From Nereocystis luetkeana (taxonomy: Eukaryota > Sar > Phaeophyceae > Laminariales > Laminariaceae), in NCBI GenBank assembly GCA_031213475.1, contig JARUPZ010000006.1, positions 2,571,501-2,635,500 on the forward strand: a stretch of 64,000 nucleotides of DNA, in the 5' to 3' direction. This document shows, in pieces, positions 12,785 to 25,100 of this stretch. The first letter of the stretch is position 1; every line of letters begins with the position of its first letter. Position numbers and translations under genes: made by a program. The notes below the pieces were generated by a model. It was not told the origin of the DNA. It was given only the letters and a program-made list of their open reading frames with translations, and did no database searches.

Positions 12785-15700
12785 ATGCCGCCCCAGGTGT
12801 TACCGGGGTTCTCGCTCGACGTCGACGTCGAACAAGACCATAGCGAAAGAGGGCGGTGGACAAGATTTGCGTGGGAGCCACCTATACCACCGGACCAGTT
12901 CATGATACGATTCCTGAATGTACTCCTCTACGTGTTCTACATCATCCGCTCGAACCACTTTCATGCCTTCCTGTTCGGGAGGAGACATCGCCTCCGCCGC
13001 TACTACATCAACCCCAACAGCACGAGAGGTCGCCGTTATCGCAGGATTTCGCGGGCAAAGGCCGACATGTCCCGGAGTCTGCGCAGCTTCTGGGCGCAGG
13101 TTCAGGCTGTTCCATCGTCCCCTGCAGCGAAGAGAAAGGCGCTCAGGGCGACCGACAGACTCATTCCTGCGAGGTCTAGTCTACCGGCGGCTGCTCCTAC
13201 AGCCCGGCTACCCCTCGTGTCGCCACCTGTGCTGTCGACCCCGCTGGAGGTAGAGGGTCTGGCGGCTGCGTCGCCTTCCCTGAGCCTTGTTTGCCAGGTC
13301 GTTGCTACCGTCTCACCGTGGCCCCTTCACCACTCGACGACATCGCTATGGATGCCCGATGCGGCAGTGACTGGCTCACTGTGTGTCGACAAGACGTGGT
13401 TGAGTGTGCCGCCACAAACCGTCGCCGTGACAGAACTGTGCCAGTCCGGCCGTGTCGTGACTGCGGGTGGGTGGATTTGTGCCGTCCAGCCTGGCGTGGA
13501 CGGACTGTGGATTGTGGGAAGAGGAACCAATATTCACTCCCGACCTGGTTATATCAAGGTGAATCGACCCCCGTTTGATCCGCGTGGAAGCATGCATGTG
13601 TGCAAAGGGAACACCCAGCCGTCGCCACGGTCTCAGCGTGCGCGGTAACGCCCTCAAGCCACGAGAGGATGTCACCAGCGGCCCCCGGCAGTGTCCCTAC
13701 GGGCATAGTACGTGCATAGCCTGCTGCTGTAGGCATTGGTGAAACGGAAAATGACTACGCCAAACGATATCAACGTCGCGAAATATAATTCTCGGGCTGT
13801 CACGATGTGTGTGTCGAGCGAATATACTGTCCTAACTCCCGAAACATTTACAACTAGTGTTCCTGAGGTGCTGCACTGCCCTTCAACGACGAATGTGTAT
13901 CATACAGTGCAATCGACTGAGGTTGGTGAATAGCAGATGATCATACCGGCGGCCGAGTCGATCAGCGTCATGTATACTCCAACAAACACCCTGTAGCACC
14001 CCACGCACACCCCGTCCCGGCTCCACTTTCTTATCGGTTAGTGAGAGCCACTCCGGCGATGCTAACCTTCCTTTGGCGATGATGGGCTTGCATATATCGA
14101 TGTGTATGTTATGAAAACCGGAGCCCATCCGCTCTGGCACCAACGCTTGAACGTATTGGTCAATTGCTCGCTCCCTCCTCCAAGTGACCCCTCGCCTGTT
14201 CGACGACGATGCCGTGCACCAGGAATCCGACGCTATGCTCACGGACTCACTGAATGCCCGGGATTCGCCGGGATTGGCACAATGCCTCACAGTGATGGAC
14301 TGGACCCAGTCGGGTGGCATCTCGCGAAAGGATAGCTACTCGAGTGACGCCGTTCGAGCTTATATGGCTTGTCCGCTATTTGTCTCTTGCATGAAACGAG
14401 TGGATGCAATGTGCAGTATGGTGCCGACCGTCGCGCTAAACCCCGACAGCGGCTGTCAGGTACGTCGGCTTGTGTTCGACTCACGCGATATGTGGACACA
14501 TATACGATAGGGGTTCTGCTTGCGAGTAACTTTATTGGTTAAGCCCGCTATCATGCAACGTGTGTTGTCCCTCTGCCACTCGCGGGAATAGGCTATGGCA
14601 TCAGTGTCTTGAGCACGTTGATTGTGTTATCATCGTGGTAGTGCAGAACTGACTGCAGTGATCCCGATGATGCGACCACATGGCTATATCTTCTGTATCA
14701 CTTACCCTCGAAAAAAAGTATTCATGGTGCCGGCCTCGGTACATTAACCGTGCCAGCACATGAAACATTACAAGTTGCAGGCTGCCGCACTTCCCGCCAC
14801 GAATATCGAACGACCATCGTTTGTGTTTGTGTACGCAACAATAGTCCGTCGGTTTGGCAAACACAAGGAAATCTTACTTGAATCATTCAAATCTTGGATC
14901 AGTTCCATGTTACTTGCATGATATCCCTGACAACATGTTATACCGCGCGTCGATGTCGTTGGAGCGATTCCATTGGGGTTGGCAATGCGTAGTAGCGTGG
15001 GAAACTTAAACAGATAACGCAGAGCGACTGCCGTTACTCGCCTCCCGCAATTTCAGAATGATAAAAGAAGTGTATTTGACGTGACTCTTGACCAATTACG
15101 CGAGGAGTTTCCTCCCTGTGATGTGTACCGGGCCGGCGGCCTTCCCAACCTTCCATCGGTCTTTGATTGTTGCTCTGCGACCTTTGTCGATCGTCAAGAT
15201 GCATGCGCACGACAACCACCGACTCACGAATACGCACACATTGTTTATGGCTTTTTTACTGGTTGACGCCCACGCTTCGATGAGTACCGTCGAACGGTCC
15301 TCCTTGTCCCAACGCAATATGATCTTGTCTTCTTGTGCGTTGGGCGTTTCGACCGTACCGTCCGACCCCTGGCGTATACGTATGTAGGGTGTGTGCATTC
15401 AGCAGCAGGTGATGATTTACACCGCCGACGGGATCACGACTTGCTTTGATCAGGTCGGCGGGCACGCGTCCATCTTTTGTGGCGGCCTCGTCATCGGCCA
15501 CCAGGCTTCGGCATCTTCGCTGGCATGGCCGGTTGTCCCGTCAGTTTTCCTGCGTACATCGAATCCCGCAATTGAAGAATGGGGGCTAGTCACTCAGTTT
15601 GAAAACGTCGTGGGGCCATGCCCCCCTGCGCGTGTGGCGCGAACGCTGCACGGAGGGCCCGAAGTTGTGGTGATTTCAGCACTGGATGCCTCGGCTTGGT

Positions 15701-16625
15701 CGTCCCAAGCACAAACCTTCACCCTGTTGGACGAGACCCAGTCCGACAGCAGGACCCTGGCCAGAGATGGATGGAAGGGCGCCATACAAACGGGGTTTAG
15801 TAGATGGTCTGCCGCCTGTCCCATGGAGCTGGTAGACTTGCGGTGGAGTATGGCGAAGTCCGTCACACCACGTCGTTCGTGCAATGGCAATGACCAGGTA
15901 GGTCAGCCGTTTTTAGTAGTGCGATGAATTGTGTATCGGCACGGCTGACTTGTACATTTGTAATCGCCGTCATCACGCTCAGCCGATGTCGACAAAACCA
16001 ATATTAGCAGGCAGCGAAACTCTTGGTGCAGAGCGTGTGCGAGGGCTGAACTGACAAACTTCCTCCCATCGCTGCAGCCCCGAATCACCTACAGATAGCT
16101 ACGTTTCCACGTCATGTTGAGCGTTGTTCTGCAGTGGCTCACCTCTTCAGTACAATAGGTCGACCCCCTGGACGACCGGTTGTACGTGAAACCCCAAGAG
16201 CATGCCTTGTTGTTTTTCGATTACCCAACGACCATCTTATATACCTGCACGATATATACGCGTGTAAGGCCATCACCCCACACTTGCACCGAAGGATTGT
16301 ACAGTACGTTCATATCCTGCACTCGACGGATTTGTCTTACTGCAGAATACTACAGTACTTATCTTCCCAACGGCGCTAGACCTCTGTGTTATGTTTTACT
16401 GGCTATCGTCAATGCCGCACGACTGCTTCAATAACGTTCATGCAGGGCGCACGGAATCAGGCAAGCCAGAATACGCAGGGGGGGGGCGCTGCTACGTCCG
16501 AGGAGCGCGATCGGCACCAATCAATGTCACTGGCCTACTTCATGGAGACCTACCCCGTTGTGGTTTCCGTGCTCGCTTTGTTGCTTTATGTCTCTGCGGT
16601 TCGGTTGCAGGGCCTATTTATTTAA
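12785..16625 (+). CDS. Gene A+: spliced gene of unknown function, paralogue of the gene at 22101-27150
   Basis: Proposed exons are 12785-13466, 14185-14459, 15454-15897 and 16446-16625 (about 526 aa). The start MPPQV matches MSPQV of the inverted paralogue. Shared N-terminal features are a WTRF motif (about residue 25), a hydrophobic stretch and a long Arg-rich block (about 66-93), possibly a nuclear-localisation or nucleic-acid-binding region. Exon 2 begins by completing a Val codon to give V-TPRLF, which lines up with VPPRLW of the paralogue; both then run 39 residues to a shared VMD. It ends at a GTACGT donor. Exon 3 ends at GTAGGT in phase 0. It corresponds to three paralogue exons read without introns; both share an LxDET segment. 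The last exon carries RH-x2-M-x-L-x2-F-x3-Y, also shared, then a hydrophobic tail (possible membrane segment) and TAA. No family is recognised. The exon 1 donor (GTGGGT) is the least certain junction; a frameshift near the 3' end is possible. Confidence 0.65.
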
Positions 16626-16901
16626 TCGTTGACCAACATGTGCGCGTCAAGGCTGTTGTTCATGTAGGGGTTGCATAGCGTGTACGATGCTGTAGCTTCT
16701 TTACGGCATCAACAGATCGGGGTTAGTGATGATCCTTGTAGTCTGCAGGACCGATCGTGTTTGCAGACGAGCTGCCCACCACACCACACCACACAACACC
16801 TTGGGTTATATTCTTACTACCAGTGGTACGGGATACCACAAGGGCTCTGGAGGGCGACGTTGATCCTACTGTAGGCAATCCATACGTAGAGCGCTGTTCA
16901 G

Positions 16902-17578
16902 CATCATAACGTACACTTCTCATTTCCATTAACACCGGTGGCGCATACGGTTGATATAACGGACGCGTCAGACGTGAAGGCTGGCCATAGATACTGCCAA
17001 GTGCATCTTGGACAGAGTGAGCGCTGGAAGCTGGCTAGCCATGTGTAAGAACCAAGAGATAGGGACAGGGGGGTACCCTCAAGATTTGGATGGATTTCCC
17101 CTCGTTTCGCGAAGGGCGTTAGTCCCTCAAGCGACAAGTGTAAGACATTGTGGATGCTACAACTATAGGTCGGTTCAAGTAGAACATCATTGAATGCCGA
17201 CTGGCGGAGAAACATACGTGTCATATTATTGTTAAATACATTGCCTCTCGGGGGTGTTTAACCGTGGGTGCTACTACCATCAGGTGACGGGCTTCACTAG
17301 TTGCAATATTACATTGTTACATCGCCGTTCGCGGTGCTCGTGTGACTCTGCAGGGAAATATCCCCTGCAGGATAGGTCTACCACATACGGGCGACACCCG
17401 CACTGCTTGCCTACAGTACAGTACAGTAGATATATCAGGTGTCTCCGAAGTTTCACAAGGCAGAGCCTACACCATCGTCGAACGTAGCCGCGAAAACCTA
17501 CGTCGCCACAATCAGTACATTGCCATTGGACGCTGCGCTACCCCGCATCAAGTACTGCTTCGAGATACTCTACTGTAA
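16902..17578 (+). other. Exon-like blocks on the plus arm (B+)
   Basis: Block 16902-17044 follows a TTCAG acceptor and ends at a strong GTAAGA donor. It encodes a protein-like stretch ending HLGQSERWKLASH. Block 17371-17578 follows CTGCAG, keeps the phase, and runs 69 codons to TAA. The first block resembles a minus-arm block at 18302-18148 that contains HLAPCTERFPLSSN. These may be 3' exons of gene A+ or a separate small gene. Phases at the donors differ between the two arms, so the gene model is tentative and the function unknown. Confidence 0.35.
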
Positions 17579-17673
17579 GACTGAAGAGTAGGCTCGTATA
17601 GCGGGTTCGGGCTACACTCTTGTCGGGAGGAAACTATCGCGGCTCACGCACATCTTGGTACAAGATGCCTACA

Positions 17674-20600
17674 CTATGCATGTTGGAGCTCCGACCACCA
17701 GGTTGTTTGGTAGGCACACTCTCCTGGTGCAAAGTCGCACCAATTGAACTTGGGCATGTACCGTGGACACTCCTGTAGTACTCGACCGTATCGATAGTTA
17801 CTACAAATAACAGTATCCCCTCCTGAAACGAAGCCTGAGCTTTCCAGAGATACGAAAACAACGGCGGCGGTTGAGCTGGAGATTGTGTGGAATACACCTC
17901 TTTCTGAAACCGAAAGGTTAGTCGAGGCGACAATGCCGGTTTATTACTAGACTGCCGCGGGAAGGTAAAACTGCCTTGAGGGATCGCGTCGAATGGAGAC
18001 CGGCCTTAAGGATTGATTCAATCTGGGGATGGGTTTCTACGCGAGTTGCATAGGGAACGGGGGGGGGGACGGCTACCATGGCCATGTATGAATGGTTGCG
18101 GGTCAAACACACCTCCCCTTTAGAGACGGTGTTGCAGCCCCGGACACCCCAGTTACTTGATAGAGGAAATCTTTCCGTGCAGGGAGCAAGGTGATCGGAG
18201 ACTCGTTCTGGATATTTGTTTCGGAGCTCCGGTTTGATGCGGAGGTTTGATACCAGATAGGCATTTTTCCTTACAGGGGAAGTCGAACGGGGTCTTTGAC
18301 GCCTGCGGGAAATATCCAACTCTAATCAACAGCATTTTGTCCCCACGCGTGTGGCTGCGGTTCTGACGGAGTAGGGAGTAGGGAGTAGGGATGAGTTTCC
18401 ATGTTTGCTGGCTGTTTAGGGTGGTGCACATCGTAGTCATGAACGTCTGCGATTTATCATGGGTTGGGGTCGGGAACGTTCGCTTAAACCGTGCGGTTTT
18501 GCATTCCTACGTGCCTTCATCTAGACTTGGTGCGTGTATGCTATACAGTCCTGATGCGAATAATCGGGTGCTGTTTGTTTTATGGTGCTTGTGATCGTTA
18601 TTCCCGTTGTTCCTATACAGCGTGTCGGGGGTGTAGTTGTGCATGCTTCGCTAACATTTGCTTCGCTGTTATCGGAGCAGCCCGCCCAAGGAACGCCGCA
18701 ACTTCTATATCAACTTCGTGGCGACTTGATGCATTTGTTCGTTTAAATCGCGCTGGGAAAATGAAACGAAGACCGCCTGCGCACCTGTCAATTATATAAA
18801 CACAGTGGCCCCTTGATCGCGATTGACAACACTTACATGATCATGCCGAGGTATCGTAATTCCTGTAAGGTATCTTGATGTCTACAACAGTATCAGTAGT
18901 GTTACCATTTTGCTCGCGATTTTGACGATACATTCATGTGATGAGTGAAGCATTCGAGGCATGCCGTTGCTGCAAAGCGTGCGCAACCGTAGCGCTATGA
19001 TAAGTCTCCTGCCCCCCCTCGTGTTTTATTCTGGGATGAATATTGTGATATAAGCCCGGCGGTTCTGCTGGAGATGTTGAACGGCGTTTGCCTGTTCTCA
19101 TTCGGGTCTGGGATGCGCCTGCTTTCGCCAAACACGCCATATAGTCGGGAACTTTACGGTGGGTTCCGGTAGTCGAGACATGGATCGTTAACTTCGCAGC
19201 ACTAGTTTAAAGGTTTAAAGATTAGAGGGAGATACGTTCTTTAGCGCGATATGAGTAGAACGCATTGCTTTTAGGCTTGAATCGGGAACAACCTCTTCTG
19301 TGTTCATAAAAGTTGGCGTCGATTTCTCTGATCTTGTCCACGACTCAATGTCAGCACTCCTGTGTTACATTTTTGATTTAGCCTGAAATGGTGAACGATT
19401 TAGCATGAGATGCCGAACGAGGGAGAAAGTTACGTCGTAGGTGATGATGCACTGCTGTCTAATTTGTGTTATCGTGCCAATGGTATACTGGAGGAAACCA
19501 ATTAAATCCGTATTGCGAAACAAATTTCCCGCTGAAAGAAACAATCTCCGATCCGAGTCGTTTCTCGAAAAGCCACAAAATACACATCGTCCCACCTATA
19601 TAAAGCGGTTGTGAAGTGGCAATACAGAAAGCATTCCCTCTACTTCGCTGGTCGACGGCCACGACCAAACACGATCCATCCAAAGGACAAACCAAACATA
19701 GTGACTGAACAAGTTGGAGTGCAATAAGATTACAGCTATGTCCGTGGAAAAATACGACCCGTTCGATTATTCAAATTTAAGGCACATTCCTTGCTTTTTC
19801 GGACTGCAAGTGGCATACATTAATACTATAGAAACTAAGGCGAAACTACCTAAATTTGTTTTGTACCTGGGATATTCTCATGGTGAGCAATATATCCCAT
19901 TGACACTACCCCCACAATCCTCCAGCCGGGGCCAGGAGTACTACACACCATTATGACCGAAAATGTAATCCCCATTTAGGGATTGCTGTCCATCAACACC
20001 AGACGGGTACAATTTTCCCGGCCAAATTTATACGCGACTGCTGCATGCACGTATGCCATGAAGCTGGAAAACAGAAGTGGCCCAAACGTTTTTTTCGCCG
20101 TGTTGTTGCTGCTACTGTTGTTGTGGTGTACATGAAAAACAAAGCACCAGCCAACAGATGCGGAGAGATGACTGCACTGCATGGAACGAAATATTTGCGG
20201 GCTAGACACTGCATTTGCGGACATGATACATGTTGCATGAAGTACACCACCTACCATAGTACTGCAGGGTCCTTATTTATAGACCGGTTCTATGTTGTAA
20301 TACTGAAAACCAAAGCTATTCAATCGGTTTATGCGTCCCATCTTAGGTATATTTATGAATATGCTCATTAGTTAGTTGCTCCAGTGAATCGGATATATCA
20401 AAATATACGCCGGGTGCCAGGAAAGAGTTAATGGATTGCTGCGCGGAAGGCTCTTGCATTCGGAAGGCCACACTATTACGCCCAATCGATTTGTTTGCAC
20501 CCCTGTCAGATTGCTGGAACATGTGCGAGGTGATAATGCATAAATGTTTTGAAACGTCATTTGCATCCCCCCCCTCTGTAAAAACATTTCGCGTAGATCA

Positions 20601-21145
20601 GTCGGAAGGACCACACGATGCATCACGCTTCACGCTCGTCGGGGAAACTTTCTCAGAACGCTACGATTCAAGCACACGATACAAACGACTGGCAATCATA
20701 CGTCGCTGGGCATACCGCGCAGAACCCATCTCATAAAAAGACCACCGAAGATACGCCTAAGGCTCATTCCCCTCTCACGCGCCTACATACCATTTTCCTA
20801 TCACGAAGCAAAACCTATATTCCGAACGTACGTGTGTTACAGGATTGGCCGGCGCTATCCGATCCTCAGCATCCACCATCAAAACAATATCCACATATTT
20901 TTAGCACTTAGCAAACTCGAGCAGTCCCACTGACAGAAACGCTGTTGTCCTGCGGAAAAATGCTAGAGTAGAACTACATCTCTCTGGACCGACACGTAAG
21001 GATCGGAATGCATCAAAGTACAGAACGATCAGGTAATTTCCGTTCATAGGGTGGCATTCACTTCGGCACAAACCAAACGCTAATGTACAGTGCACCCCCC
21101 TTGACGTGGCGTACGATATTACTGTGTACCCCCCCCCCCCCCCGC
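17674..21145 (-). other. Exon-like blocks on the minus arm (B-)
   Basis: Four blocks join in consistent phase. They are 21145-20996 (acceptor ATTATAG, donor GTGTCG, starts with poly-Gly from a G run), 18752-18656 (acceptor TTTCCCAG), 18302-18148 (acceptor CCGCAG) and 17903-17674 (acceptor GGTTTCAG, ends TAG). The translations look like protein, for example NGNYLIVLYFDAF and HLAPCTERFPLSSN. The third block resembles the plus-arm block at 16902-17044. They could be downstream exons of gene A- (if the TGA at 22101 is not used) or a neighbouring gene. No family is recognised. Between the blocks (for example 18760-20990) I see no supported gene. Confidence 0.35.
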
Positions 21146-22100
21146 CTATAATAGAACGAAAGCACAGGTGAACGTACAAGTTCGAAACCATGTTGACGCA
21201 CCACTTATATATATATATATAACGCACATCGATCTTGTGAAGGAACCATGTTAAACTGAGGCATGGAGTATTCCACTACACCGGTGACCCAGTAGCGGGA
21301 TATACGTCATCATCGACCCGACCCCACTCGTGCCAACACCGATCGCTAGACTACACACGAGGCATCGGAGACCCTATGATTTGACCCTCGGTGGGGGGGG
21401 GAGAGCGGAGGGTGTGGATCCGGTCAAACCTTTGGTGAAGGGGTGTGTGGTTCACCTCTCAGGAGAAAAGGAGGGGAGGGGGGGGTCAAGGGAATCCGGG
21501 GAGTTTCAACACCCGTATAGGGCGGACACTTCTCTTCAACCATAACCTCTTTGCTACACTGTGAGTATGATCCTTACAGGACAGGGTCGTTCTCGAGGTA
21601 GGTGCCCTTGAACCCTCCAATGGATACAACTTCACGCTGAACTTCATGTCTAGAGTCGTGAATAAGAACACCTGTTACATATACCACATACCTCAGGACA
21701 CGAAAGGTAAAATGAAAATATGGGCCGACAATCCTGTGCACACGTTAACCGCAGAGAGCTCAACGCTACCTACGATCCACGACAGCGTATACAAGTTCTC
21801 AGGGCTACGTCGTGGAAAGGAATCGAACGACATGCGTTCTTACAGTACCCGTTAAGAAGCAGGAACATAGCCGCGAGGCATAGATACAAGCTACGCATGA
21901 GATGAAGAAACGCAACGAAATGAAATCCATGGTTTCATCAAAATCACACCACCCCAAGTATTACAATTGGTGGCACAACATAAACCAGCCAGTCTTCAGG
22001 TGTGCGATTGTACGTTTAGGGCGGAAACCCGAACACACACACTCAGATTGCATCGTTACTGCTACCGTTTACCGCCTGATCACAGGACTTTTAATGACGG

Positions 22101-25100
22101 TCAGAAGCACCGCACTGTGCCGAACACTGCAGCTGTGTAGCCAGTAACAAAGGAGCCCAGGTCCATGGGCGCGTGTCTCGCCAGGTCGTCGAAGCTCCTC
22201 GTCGTCTGGCCAGCGGAGAAAAGCCTTTCCCGTATGCAGATATCCTATAAATGCACCAGATATACGTCAAGTTGAGATTCCATGGAGAGAGGGCAGCAAG
22301 CGAGACATCGAGGAGAAGGCAGAGAGGCGTTGAAAGGGGGTATTTATGGCAACTGCACGTATTTTCGATTGGCGCATACAAACATTGTCCGATTGCAGAG
22401 ATAATGATATCGATACTACAGTCATCATATGTGTACGAATATACCAGGTGCAATATACAGACCAGACCCGAAACAGTGGAGGCACCTGCTTAAAATACCG
22501 ATACGTTCATCCACACTCATTCAAGCCCATAGTTAATTCATCTCACTTTTTCGAATGACTCAAGGAACAACCTGCAGCAATATCGAAGTAGTAGTGCCTC
22601 TATTCTAGGTAGTCTATTCCCTCAATTTCTTCTCTGCTGCACTAAAATTGACTTTGTTTTTAGCTTTAAGGTAAATAACAAAATCAACTGCAATAATAGT
22701 GATGACGTAGTTAGAGGCTTCGAGTGGAGGGACGTGCAGATAGATGATGGTGACCGCGACGTTTACTCGCGTTGCTATTTAAAATACGCCCCCGTGTCTC
22801 ACCGAGGTGGCGTCCATGTTTCTCTTGCATTCAGTTTCGGCGACGGCCAGCAAGCTGTGCATCACCCAGAGCGACACCGCGGGGCCGTTGTTGCCCGCCT
22901 CCAGCGTCTTCTCGATCAGGGAGTGCACCACCTCATTGGGCAGCCCCTGGCACGTGCAAAGACAGCCGACAGCGCTGGCAACAAACACGGCGGGAGCGCG
23001 ACACAGCACAGGAGGTTGGGTTGGTTCGTGAAGCGTCGTCTCGAGAGAATTCATTCGGAAGCCAGGGAGGGGACATGGAATTTGAATGTTTGTACTACGG
23101 AACATGACCCATACTATTACGTATTTAAACATGGTTGAAAAGCCCTAAACATTTCGGATGTTGTTTCAACCATTTTGCGGATGAGAACTAGTTAAACTCG
23201 AAACGTTGGTTTATCAATGGTAGGAGAAATGGCTGAATCACGACATTGGTTGACAGACCCCCTGTCTTACACGTGATGGAGTCAACACAATAGCGCGCTT
23301 GCGATACACGATGATGGTGAGTAACGGTTATCACTTTGCAAAACAAAACAGATGTAGGGTTTTGGAATATTCTGCTGTGCCTATTAAGCATGTTGATAGC
23401 GGACGAGCGTAGCCCATCAAGGAGGTCGAGCATATCTAGTTGTTTTAACACGTTCACAGAAAACGTCTTCTCTGACAGGCAAACTGAAACATAACTCGAA
23501 GGTATTGAATGTTATCGACAAAACAATCCATCCTGGTAAACCCCTTCGTTGACATGACACCTAAATAAGAACCGAAATCGGAATATACAATCGGAATGCA
23601 ATGCGACCACTCCGCTCACCTCACGAATATCTCAGCATATAGAGCGTCCATGGTTTCATCTTCTAACCAGATGTGCGCTGTCGGAGACTGCCTTCGCAAC
23701 ACCTCCCATGAGTGCCTCATACCCTGGGAAATTCAACGACAAAAGAAATGTGCGTATTGCGTCGATCAAGAGCTGTGAGCTGTACGCTACTCTTTGCGGG
23801 CCAGAAGAGAGGTTGCTTCACTACAAGCTGATAATGACATGTTACCGCCTACGTAGTTTGAAACACGTGGGGCTACATCGCACCCCAATCGATGCAGGTC
23901 CGCACGAGAAACACAGATGGGTACTAAGGGAAAGGTACATCGCCAAGTATCGCAGCGAGGCGGGTTTGGGACCATACCATCACCAGAGCCTTCCGTTTTA
24001 TCAATAATGTCTTGCCGTGTATTTGTGGATACAGGCCAGGTATGGTGAGGGGACCCGTGTGCAAGCTAATAACACAGCAACAGGAAAGGTGGGGACACCA
24101 TGAACGCGCTACAGTACCGAGAAAATTCACAAGGGATGAGGGGGGGGGGGGGGGGGCATGCTCTAGTGCTTGTTTGATTTTTCTTACCTTCTCGAGCAGA
24201 ACTGGCTGTCCGTCGATCGTAGATCTCTGAAACCAGGCTGCGGGAGACGCCCACTGCACGAACACTTTTAGCGCTGCTTTCTTGTCTCCTCGTACTCCAC
24301 GGTAGATTGCCCGTGCGGCGTGGTAAAAGCCCTGGAAATGCGTGACGAGAGGAGGTGAAGTCATTGGTTTGTACGTACCCTGATTTGCGGTTTACGGCGA
24401 AATATAGGGTGTGTGCTTTGTGCCTCGTTTCTGCTTCAGTGCATTACGCATAAGTGCACTGCAAACACAAACATTTGCTTTTTCACTGTACTTCAGCTGA
24501 AATAATACAAACGGTAAGAAAACCGCGCAAAGTATATGGGATATGAGACTATGTAATCAACGTAAGGACTGGTATCGGTGGCTTGGAAGCCAATCATCTA
24601 CCACGACGTATGCCCTCAGGAACCCAACGTCTCGCCAGACAATATGATTTAATTAAAAGAAGAGTGAGTGCGGCAACAATCTGATGAACAGTCGCTCCGG
24701 TGGAGCCTCGGTACAAAACGAAAAATACTGCGTAGGACAGATAACCAATTCAACCAAAACAATGGTTGTGCAGCCACCAAATGATAATCGAGTCAGCCAC
24801 AATTTCGTTATCGGAGGGAAAATGTCAAGCCCCCGATTTGCATACAGCACATGGCATAGATATGGAAGGGCCTCACCTGTGCATAGCCGGTACACGGGTA
24901 AAGCTCCACCGCCTCCGTTAATATCCACCGCAGAGCTGCCCGCTCTGAAGGACACGCCTCAACCGAAAATCGGTCCACGTCAGCCTTGATGACGTACCCC
25001 CACCCTCGCTTGGGCCTCGCCATGCTGTCGGACTCGTCCATGTCCATCACTGCGAACGTCTTCGCGACCCTCGCCCAATCAAGGTCATGCAACGTATCCA

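Noticed and set aside
15096-15398. Minus-strand frame with RWDKEDRSTVLIEAW and IKDRWK, resembling a Myb/SANT domain
   Set aside because: Trp spacing is only loosely right, no usable ATG or splice partner was found, and it lies opposite an A+ intron. A profile search would be needed.
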